Assembly: GCA_905221605.1 (NCBI GenBank)
Contig: CAJNDS010001046.1
Location: forward strand, 509,103 to 573,102
DNA length: 64,000 nt
Direction: 5' to 3'
Origin: Symbiodinium natans
Lineage: Eukaryota; Sar; Dinophyceae; Suessiales; Symbiodiniaceae
Below, piece after piece: positions 53,552-62,620 of the stretch (position 1 is the stretch's first letter; the number at the start of each line of letters is the position of its first letter). Both the position numbers and the translations under genes were made by a program. The notes under the pieces were generated by a model. It worked only from the letters and a program-made list of their open reading frames with translations. It ran no database searches and was not told where the DNA came from.

Positions 53552-55974
53552 AGGGGCAAAGGGTCCCGATGGACCCCATAGAAGCAATGGTAGACAGCAG
53601 GTTGCCGATCGTAGACATAAATGCGCAGTGCCTTTTCTTGGGTGGGAATTGTGGAGGGGATGTTGTTGTGGGTGACAGTCTGTTGATGCACCGTACCTTG
53701 CTTATATGTGGTGTAATGTGCGCCTCGTGCATCAATACCAATATACACAGCCTGTCGACACGGTAGAGCAAGCTTAGCAAAGCAAGAGAAGTCGCGCAAG
53801 ACCTCGCTAAGCCAGGCTTCGTTCGAGTTGCAATCTGAAGCAAAGGCTTTACTGGTATGATTCTCAGCAAAGTATGGGGTTAAGAAGAGCGCAAAGAGTT
53901 CCCTTTGCCCAAGGTAAGGGGAACAGAGGATAGTATGGCCGTGCAAATGCAAGGCAGCTTCGTTACCCTCAAATATCAGACAAGGCGTAGGTAGCTGGCT
54001 GTTCTCTTCGATTGCTTTGTGAAGGAAGGTGCCAGGGCTGGCTCCTCTTCGTTCAATGTCAACGACCTCAATGATCGATGCTTGGGTAAGCGCATGCACA
54101 GTATCACGAGCCTGGGAAGCATTGAGCATTGCCAAGGCACATTGATCATCTTGTTCGACATATAGGAAGAAGTCGACTGGCGGAGACTTCTTGCCGGCGT
54201 TGGCATCTTTCAAGTGCTGCACATAGAGAGTATTTTGCTGTCCCTTTACAAGGAGGAATTGAGGGATGAACTCGTCCCTATACGCGACAAACTCAAGATG
54301 CAACGCTTTGAGAAAGCTGATCAGGCACCACCCTTGTGCAGGGAAGTCAAGAAAGTGTAAGGCAAACTTGGCACCGAGATTCGCAGCAGTCTCTCTGCAC
54401 AAATTGGCCATGACATTGCGTCTCGATCCACACAAAAGTTGTAATTGAGGGTCGACAATTTGCAAGACACGCTGGATGGCCGATGGGATTCCTTTTTCTT
54501 GCAATAAGTCTTGCGTTTGATGGTATCGAGTTTCCGTCACAAAGGAAATTCCTCTAGGAATGCCGGACGCGCTCTCTCTAATGCCTTGGAATTTACCTTG
54601 GCCGGGGGTATACTCCAGAGCAACAGGTTTATTGACAATTAAACCTTGTTTGATCCAGCCAACAGCATTAAGTTCATCGCATGGAAAAGGCGCATGAAAC
54701 TTATGCGAAAACTTGTCTTGTAGCTTAACAGCTGTAGTAGCAGCAAGAACTTGTTGGCCATAGCTAGGCCAGTATTGGAGAAACTGTGAGAGGGGAAGCG
54801 GCTTCCAATGACTGTCGGGGTTTTCATTCAGTAACTCTCGAAGGGATGTGTGTTTGATCGCAGCTTTGAGAGCACCAGGGTAGAAGCAGTTCCCAACAAT
54901 GGAAGCAATACACATATCATTAATGTGTTCTTCCACATCTGCAAGCCAGATATCGAGCTCAGCATCTCTCAACATTTCCTTGTAGTGAGCAACCCTGAAG
55001 GGAGGAATGCCACTATCACCGATAAGGAAAGCATTTTCTGCACGGAGAAGTTCGTAATTAGTTTCAGCAAAGCGATCCATTGCTGCAAGGCTTGGGACGT
55101 CCGCTTGAAGAGAGAGCTTCTGAACATCTGTTACAAAGCGCAGGCCAATGGGTCCATCAGGAACAAATTTTTCCCATTGAAGATTTGGAACCCCATTGGA
55201 GGTATTAGCCGCTTGTGAGAATTGCCTCTGGAAGGCTTCAGCTCCGCCGAAGCTGGGTACATGGTAAAGAAGGGCAGAGGGGTGGTAAAAATATGCAGCC
55301 AATCGAAGCCCCCTGTCGCGATCAAAGCGTTTGGGACGAAGCCAAGGCTTGAACTTTTCGCCAGGGGGTTTTATTCCGCACATGTGTTCCGCAACAGGAC
55401 GCCATCCTTGGAACCACGGAGTGGGGCGATTGCTGAAGGTGCCAATTTGCTCATATCTAGTAAAGAATTTTCTTTTCCTTTCAACATGGCCGAATGTAGC
55501 TCCAGCAATATGATGGCAGCAACAATCACGTATTCCGAAGATCTGCTGAATGAAGCTCTGGTGGATGGGCTTCATAGACCCAGCATTTTCAAGGAAGATG
55601 TGCACGCACTGAAGGATACTGGGTTCAATGCTTTGGAATGCAAGCAAAATCGCGTATAAGACAAGCATGTGTTGCGAGCGGTCTCCCAGAAGTCCTAATC
55701 CACCTGAGCTGGACCCTGCAACAGTGAGATCTTGGCAGGGGGAACCGGCGGGAATGATGATGGCTTTTTTTTGTGGATGAATCCTTCCCAGGAAGGACAA
55801 ACATTCACGCAGCAATCGGTAATCCTCTTTAAGTAGAGTCCAAACGTCATCAATTGCGATCGATGGCATCAACACCGAGTGCGACCTGTATGCAGTCTTC
55901 CGATGAGACAGCCTTAATTTGATTGTTCCTGCTTCCAATTTTACCATCTTTTCTCTTGGAGACAGGCTTGGCAT
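53548..55974 (-). pseudogene. C5 DNA methyltransferase (DNMT3-like), copy 2, motif I deleted
   Basis: An 808-codon frame; the first ~33 codons are out-of-frame read-through and real homology starts at PSIAIDDVWTLL. Motif IV is IIIPAGSPCQDLTVAG (Cys codon at 55735-55737), motif VI FLENAGSMK, motif VIII-like GHVERKRKFFTRY. The frame then runs without break through the ~600-residue C-terminal extension to the TGA at 53548-53550. The AdoMet-binding motif I (LFDGCG in copy 1) and the following ~55 residues are deleted, so this copy cannot be active. The uninterrupted C-terminal extension shows that copy 1's breaks there are secondary. Confidence 0.85.
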
Positions 55975-56368
55975 TGTTAAGCTTATCGAGGCTTTTCTTG
56001 ACTCTACGCATCTGAGAATTAGAGCTCAAGTCGGGCTTGGCTTTAAGGGGTTGACTGCCCCTATCAGAGCCATTCTTCTCAGAGTTCAGCGCAGTTTGAA
56101 CTTCATGTTGTTGCGGTCTCTGTTCTTCATCGGAATCAGTAGCAATGGAGTGCACTTCAGGAAGAGATGCACTATCAAGTTGTGTCGCCAGAGCAGTACT
56201 AGGGTCGGGTTGGAGACTAACACTGGCTTGGTGTTCTGACTCCTCATCGAGTTTGCCCTTTTGGGCGAGAGTAAATTCAGTACCGCTTTTACATTCCTGT
56301 GCTTGTGGCAGAAGATGGGCACAGGACGGATTAGGCAAGCCAAAATCATCCTCTGAGGTGATGGTCAT
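55850..56368 (-). pseudogene. ORF1 linker before methyltransferase, copy 2
   Basis: 172 codons, polar and charged (TDSDEEQRPQQHEVQTALNS, RRVKKSLDKLNNAKPVSKRK), ending just after VALGVDA where the ~182-base deletion begins. It corresponds to copy 1 at ~28100-28593. It is probably a flexible, possibly nucleic-acid-binding linker between ORF1's N-terminal region and the methyltransferase. Confidence 0.7.
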
Positions 56369-56412
56369 ATAGGTTGCAGAAGGGACAGGGCTGTCCCAGC
56401 TTGCGACCTTCG

Positions 56413-59400
56413 TTATCTTAGCTCACTGGGATCAGCATGATGCCGGATAATCTCATTAAAAGAGTTAATGAGAGCAGTGGCGGGGTAAAGCTGATTGACA
56501 CAAACACTTCTGATGAAGATGGCTTCAATGTAGTGCTCAGCCTTAATCAATTGTGCCCACAAATTTTCTTTACGGACTCCGTAGATTGAGTCATGAAGAA
56601 GAATTGAGTCTCCTGCTTGTTCTTTGGTATGGTGTAGCACTAGGTAGTGCTTAGCACTAGGATCATGAAGAACGAGTGCAACGACAATATATGCCTGTTG
56701 CATGACTGACACCGTACTGCCAAGAAAGCTTTGGATATCAGCCTCGCTTTTGCAGACTTGCGCAAAAGAGCTTTTCTGAGTCTTCTGTGTGAGAAGACAG
56801 AAGAAAGACGGGAGTCTTTGAATGGCAAGTTTGCACGTGTCATTGCGAGGGCTCAAGTTTTGCTGCATGCACGCAATCGGAAGGTCAGCAAGTTGACCTA
56901 GATCAGCGAGGATACTGATCTGATCAGAGGAGTCCTGTTCAGAATGCAACGGCAGAGCAAGAATGGGCTGTGGTTGCTGGCACATGGAGCACTTGCAGTG
57001 GATCTGAACAAGCATGGTGTATTGCTCCTTGGCCGGAATAGCCCAAATGGCCTTACTATACACCTCAGTAAAGCTTTGAAGCTCCAACGGTGTAGCACTT
57101 GCCAATTGAAGATAGGTCAGACCAAGTATGTGTGCAAGCTTGGCTCGAGCAGCCTCACGTATATTGTATCCAACCGCAGCAAGGACAAGAGCTGCTTGTT
57201 TAGGAAAGGGGGCGTAATGCTGGCATTGCTCTTTGTTCCATTGAGCACACGAGATGACCCGATAGGCAGCAGCAACAGGGCAATAAAGGCCAGCAATGCG
57301 CCTTTGCACTTCTTCTTGAACGTTGGCCGGGACTTCCGCCTGGAACCTTAGGACTGTATTACGTCTTCTAGCAATCTCAACCTTTTCCTTGCTACTCTCA
57401 ATATTTCTTTTGCCAGTCCCACCTTCTTGACTCAACTGTGCTGAGGCAGGATTTTCCGGTAACATATTGGCAGCCGTATCATCACCTTTAACAGCAGGAG
57501 GCTTTCCATGGCACTGGGCAGTATCCGATTGCTCCATGGCAGCCTTGCTTGACTTCCCATCCTGATGATTGGCACATCTGGCTTGGCTCGGCTTATTGGC
57601 TGCAGTAGCCTTAAATCTATCATCAGTGTGGATGTTGAAAGCATAGATGACGCTAGTATTAATCCCTATCAACTTGATGATATCACATGAGTGACATCGT
57701 GGCAGGAATAGAAGCGCGCCCTGATGTAGGGAGACAAGAACATTGTTGCTCGCAGAAGATCCCGGATGACAAGCGAGATGCTGGCCGTTCTTGAGAACTA
57801 GCGGGATTTCTAGTTCAGTCTTACCAGTCATGCGGACAAGCAGGTACTGGATAGATCCCAGTTCAGCAGTAAAGTCTTCATCCTCTTGGGAAGCCTTGGG
57901 AAGGTTTTCTGGCAATCTCCAACCTTGAAAGGCTTCATTTTGGCTGAGAAATGTCTGGACACTCTGCAGCTTCACTAGTTCGGGAACATCCTCACATTTA
58001 CCAGTCATAACAACGTAAGGCGCCTGTCTGTCAATGATCAGGAAATGTGTTTCAAGGTCATCCTTGTGCCAAATTGTACTAGCAATTCGTTGTTTGGACA
58101 AGGGGTGATACTCATCCCTTGCTCTGACATGGATCAATCTTCCTTGCCCAATCTTATCGCTCCCAGAGTGGCAATTCAAAAAATGTTCTCTAGGGTTCTC
58201 GGAAATGTGATTAATGGGCTTGTTGCTCCATCTTGGGGCATCAACAACCTCTTGCAGCAATTGCACTTCAGTTCTTCCACAAGGAAGGTCGAAATATTGA
58301 CATTGGGTGAGCGCATCGGCAGCGGCGACAGTAGCAGTTACATGGACAGCAGGTATGACAACATCAGTGCCAGCTAATACATGTACGATTCCTCTGTATT
58401 GCACCGGAATTTTGATGTACTCGAGATCCTGAATAATGTCTTGCATGTCTCCGGTGCAATTGTGAAAGGTGATCTGCAGAGAAACCTCTGTAGAGTTGAA
58501 AGGTTGAGTCACCTTCCAAGCAAAGATTTCCTGTGAGTTCTTCACATTGCAAATGTGAAATCTTGCGGCATGCAACGCGAGGCTGTCAGGGATGGTAAGC
58601 TGCTTTTGCCGAAGACCCAAGATAGCCTTCTGCAGCTGATAGGGGTCCGCAAAGATCCTCAGATACTTCCCAGGAGCAGTGTGGAACGCATTCATAAGCC
58701 TGTGCTGATTGAGAATGCAATGCACTTGAAAGGCTTCATCCTTAGTTCGGGCAGAGTTGATAGCATATGGGAGGTCAACGAAGTTGACACTATTGCCCGG
58801 CATCCCTTCAAGAGGCGCAAAGCGATACCAGACCTGGAGCTCAATTTGTGATTTGCCTTCAGTTTGTTTGAGCACCTTATCATACATCTCTTCAACCTTC
58901 AGCATTAGAGCTTGAAGTTGACTTATGCTGATCTTAGGCGCTCTGAGGCAAACAACACATCGATTCTCCTGATCGGTTAACGCAACGATGGGTTGCTGTG
59001 GCTTCCTAATGTGAGCCAGTCCAAAGTCTCGACTGAGGTGTTTAACTTCCTCGTCAAATATTCCAACAGTGCCAGCGATAATGACTTCAGTATTGGCGGC
59101 TTCTTGCTTCATGGAAGGCGTTATGGCAATGTAGTAGCAAGTGTGATGGACAGGGTAGCTGCTGGGAATGTAAGTGACCAAATATACAAGTTCCCGCTTG
59201 CCCTGCACTTCAATGGCACCAATAACCGTCAGGCTGTGGATTTGACGAAGGAAGTCTTCATCATAACTCCTGAAGAGTACACAGGGGATGTCTGATATGG
59301 AAAGTGAGCTGTGCAAATTACTCACGATCGTTATACTCGTCTGTTGTGTAAGACCCTTCCTTAGATTGTGAAGGAAACTCTTACTTTGTCCCAAAGTTTG

Positions 59401-59661
59401 AACCAGAAGGCCAAGGGGTCTTGGGTTCATAAGGAAAAGCATGGCATGACATAACCCTTGCAACAAGTGTAACATGTGCACTCCGAAACGGACGTCACTT
59501 TTTCCAAGGCGTGTGTTGGGTCCCACCGATGCAGCATGCAGCCTACAGGCCTTGCACAAGAAGGTGTGCCTGGTGGCACATACAGCCAGCCACGGGCGTG
59601 GCATACTCCAGGCGTCCCAAGCCACAGGTGTGGCACAGTCAGGCATCCTTCCACTGCTCAA
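56413..59661 (-). pseudogene. ORF1 large N-terminal region, copy 2
   Basis: 1082 codons. The first ~92 are translated from the adjoining 233-bp repeat (59385-59618) and are unlikely to belong to the element; element homology begins about SKSFLHNLRKG. No known domain is certain. Landmarks are ENRCVVCLRAPK, DPYQLQKAILGLRQKQL, PREHFLNCHSGSDK, an Arg/Lys linker (IARRRNTVLRFQAEV), the Cys cluster CKCSMCQQ, and HYLVLHHTKEQ ... ILLHDSIYGV near the end. It stops at HHADPSELR, where copy 1 continues for about 20 more residues, so a small deletion truncates it. Being upstream of endonuclease-RT, it holds the place of a LINE ORF1 but is far longer than usual. Confidence 0.7.
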
Positions 59662-60153
59662 GTGTTACAGACCGGCACTTGCGCCTTGTGCTCTCAGGGC
59701 GGAGAGGGTGGGTAACAAAATTTTTTATGCTTGCGCCACAAAGGCAACGAGGCCTGACATTTCACAAGTCAATGCATGCTGCAAAAACCATCTTGTGCGC
59801 ATCTGAAGAATCCGAAGCGAGAAGCAACTTTCAAAGGACTTTTCAAAGCACAAGTTTTCCCCCATCCCAGCCCGCCCTAGTTCAAACAGAGGGACAATCC
59901 CGTTGGGGGAACCCAAGTGGTTTGTCCCAAAGTTTGAACCAGAAGGCCAAGGGGTCTTGGGTTCATAAGGAAAAGCATGGCGTGACATAACCCTTGCAAC
60001 AAGTGTAACATGTGCACTCCGAAACGGACGTCACTTTTTCCAAGGCGTGTGTTGGGTCCCACCGATGCAGCATGCAGCCTACAGGCCTTGCACAAGAAGG
60101 TGTGCCTGGTGGCACATACAGCCAGCCACGGGCGTGGCATACTCCAGGCGTCC
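59385..60153. repeat. Pair of 233-bp direct repeats
   Basis: 59385-59618 and 59921-60153 are nearly identical (one clear difference, GGCATGACAT versus GGCGTGACAT). Each begins TTTGTCCCAAAGTTTGAACC and ends CTCCAGGCGTCCC. They flank 302 unrelated bases. The layout fits a small terminal-repeat (TRIM-like) element or a tandem duplication. The left repeat touches the 5' end of LINE-like copy 2. Confidence 0.85.
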
Positions 60154-60196
60154 CCCCTTTAGCAGAGCATGCCGCGCCAGTGAGCCCAACCCAAAC

Positions 60197-61414
60197 CTAC
60201 CATTCCGTTTTGTCAAGCAACTTCTGCCTCTTAGTGGCCTTAGGCTCAATTTTCTTAGCAGCCGACATGGCTGCCCGTTCATCCCTGAAGGATTCGTAGT
60301 GCTCATGCAACTCGTGAAACAATCCCATTGGCAAATCTTTCAACGCAACTGTCACCCTTTTTGAAGGAACAAAGCTTTCCGTTTTCAAGTTAGTCAAATC
60401 GTCAGCATCCTGATTTTCTTCCCGTGGCCTCCAGGCAAGCTTGCAAACCTTATTAGCTTCACGAAGGGCAACCGACAACTGCATGTGGATCCCTTGCACG
60501 GGCCACTTGTTAGATAAACCCTTTGCAGCGATGGCCGGGGTGGCTTTGTTGTCAGTTCCACCGCACACCTGCATCTTCAAGGAGTCCCGCCCGGCAGATT
60601 TCTTCAAATGCCCGAATGCATGAAGCCCGACATATGAGCCGAGCAGCTCCGCGGCAGTGGAGGCCCACTCGGACGACCCATCAGGTTTGAAGAGTGCTGG
60701 CAAGTCATTAGGGAAAACCTCCAAAGCAAACCACGGTGCTTGCCTAGTATCAACCCCATGATCTAAGGACCAGCCCCCCAACACAATGCGCCCCCTTTCG
60801 CACTTAGCATCAGTCCGAAATGCCTGCCTCTGTTGCGCTGGCCAGGTCATGTGCACAGAATCAAGTCGAGCTCCTGATGAAAATTGGTGGCGGAAAAATC
60901 GAAGGACTAGCATCACCATCTCGGGTAGGCGCGCCACTGCGCTGCGGCTGAGCACCCCGTTCCAAGCAAACAATGGTGCCAGGAAAGGTTTCAACCAAGT
61001 GATCATGCGTGTCACAAAGTTGAGACGTCCGGTGAACTCCACCAGCCGCCTGCCAGACACCATCCACCCGTCGGCTTCCACTCGATCGATCCATTCAACG
61101 ATCCAGGATGCCCGCTTCTCCGAAATGCCAGCTGCCCACGTGAAGTAGCTGAGGTGATATCCAATGTAGTCCACTTCCACTCCCCCTTTGAACTTGTGAA
61201 AAGAGAAAGGAGTCCCCATCACTTCAAGGGCCAAGAAAAGCAGCCATAGGGTATCGTACTTATCGCAGCCAAACACCACGACGTGGAGATCATCCACGTA
61301 GATCAACATGTAGAATTGGTCCAAGGAAAGGACCCGGAAAGTCCACCGTCCAACGGCTCCGAAAAGGCGCGACCAGTAGTATGCGGCAGAGCATGGCCAA
61401 TCGGCCTCCCGCAC
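60197..61414 (-). pseudogene. Reverse transcriptase palm and RNase H of a second retroelement
   Basis: 405 codons. RT motif C is LIYVDDLHVV (YVDD 39-42), with FHKFKGGVEVDYIGYHLSY beyond it. The RNase H-like domain has acidic residues in spaced order: TDAKCERG (D202), AAELLGSY (E256), GGTDNKATP (D288) and NQDADDLTN (~335-340). The Lys-rich C-terminus ends KTEW. Motif A (ADISQAHRRV) is just upstream in another frame near 61430, so a frameshift separates it. Pattern and gene order suggest a DIRS/tyrosine-recombinase-type or unclassified element rather than LINE or copia. Confidence 0.75.
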
Positions 61415-62264
61415 CTTTACGCGTCGGTGCGCCTGGCTGATGTCGGCGCATAGGGTTGCTCTCCTTGACGCGTGCTGCCACCTCTTGAAGGTCTTCTGGT
61501 CCAGGAACCTGCAGTTTGTCTGTGATCACGATCCGGTTGTTTAGGTTGATGCCATGGGTGCCGTCATGTAGCGGCCGCACATCACCATTAGCTTTGGTCA
61601 CTGCTCCCATCGCAGCGATCAGCACAGCGTCCTCTCCATATTTCTTCTTAGCCTCAGCTTCCGTGGTGCAGATCATCAGGCCTTCCCGTTCGTCTTGACG
61701 AAACTTCTCTTCCAACTGTTCAGCATTTAGTTCGGCTGACCGGTAGTTCACCATGGAGGGATCAAACTCGGTCTCGTCAAGCTTCCGGAAGTGCGTCCTC
61801 TTCGGGAACACCTGAGGAGCCCTGCCGATGGGCTTATCCCAACCAAGGGGCACCCCTTCTGCAAACGAGTCCTTCCCTTGGTCCAGGATTGCATAGTCAG
61901 GATCCCCAAACACCCGGAGCGACTGGGAAAGCATGTGCAACATGAAAGGTTGTCCTTGGGGAATCTGCATTGCCTGCTCAGGGTCTGGCAACAAAGCAGC
62001 AATCCGTTCCCTGACCTTAGCGATGGTGCTACGTGAAAATGGTGAGCTCTCCATCTTCCCCGTGGCAAGCATGAAGGCAGCTTTCTTCCTGTCGGGGATG
62101 GCCTCCCGCAGCGCACTGACAAGAATCCTGCGTATGCTAAGTGAATGGCTGTGCTCAATGTCGGAAGCTAATGCCCCACGTGACTTCGGTCGCCACCTCC
62201 CCGGGGAGCACAAGCCAAATCCATCCACAAGTTCACGCCGGACCTGTGTGTGCCGACAACGCAA
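61290..62264 (-). pseudogene. N-terminal RT part (fingers) of the second retroelement
   Basis: 324 codons. The segment AAMGAVTKANGDVRPLHDGT then HGINLNNRIVITDKL is the RT finger region ('...G.vRplhDgThgvN.n..i...D'). After KESNPMRRHQP (~61450) the true frame shifts by one base to give CADISQAHRRVKVREADWP, which joins the next ORF. Upstream residues (KKAAFMLATGKMESSPFS) form a helical lead-in. The frame continues toward the methyltransferase/dioxygenase-like ORF, interrupted by a minisatellite at 62.34-62.62 kb. Confidence 0.7.
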
Positions 62265-62339
62265 GGCCGGCCCACTGCAACGGGATGTGCGTGGGTCAAA
62301 CTCTTGGGGGTCACCAACGTCCTCGCCATCGGGTTGGTC

Positions 62340-62620
62340 GGAAAGGGGAGCCTCAGGTGCCAGCAGGATGGTCCCTCCTGTTGGGGTGCTATGCGGGGCC
62401 TCCAGAAGGGTTCCTCCTGTAGGGGTGCAAACCGAAGGGTCCCTAGACTAGAAAGCCAAACCAGGTGCCTCCAGGATGGTCCCTCCTGAAGGGGTGCCAA
62501 GGATGGGGCCCGGGGCCTCCAGGATGGTCCCTCCTGAAGCGGTGCTAGAGCCAGGATCAGGTGCCTCCAGGATGGTCCCTCCTGAAGGGGTGTTAGCAGC
62601 GTGGAGTTCATGTTGCTGTA
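62340..62620. repeat. Minisatellite with CCTCCAGGATGGTCCCTCCT core
   Basis: The core plus GAAGGGGTGC recurs about six times at irregular 40-80-base spacing. It lies partly inside the C-terminal end of the minus-strand ORF, where it encodes SGGTILEAP repeats. Confidence 0.88.

Larger units (their letters stand above)
50690..59384 (-). mobile_element. LINE-like element copy 2, methyltransferase-bearing, with RT
   Basis: An ~8.7-kb element on the minus strand, the more complete of two copies. Transcript order is: ORF1 (unknown N-terminal region, linker, C5 methyltransferase, C-terminal region), ATGA overlap, then ORF2 (AP-like endonuclease, linker, RT). Lesions relative to copy 1 are a deletion near 56410, a ~182-base deletion at ~55855 that removes methyltransferase motif I, a one-base gain near 52600, and a frame shift near 51830. 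No poly(A) or typical 3' end was found, so the 3' end is probably truncated near 50700-50800. The 5' end abuts a 233-bp repeat. Confidence 0.88.

Noticed and set aside
50690-59384. Calling the methyltransferase in copy 2 a functional host DNMT gene
   Set aside because: Motif I is deleted and the ORF is embedded in an element with endonuclease and RT that is repeated at 25-33 kb.
59385-60153. Reading the 233-bp repeat as the true N-terminus of ORF1
   Set aside because: The same peptide is encoded by the second repeat copy, which is not attached to the element, so it is flanking sequence that happens to be open.
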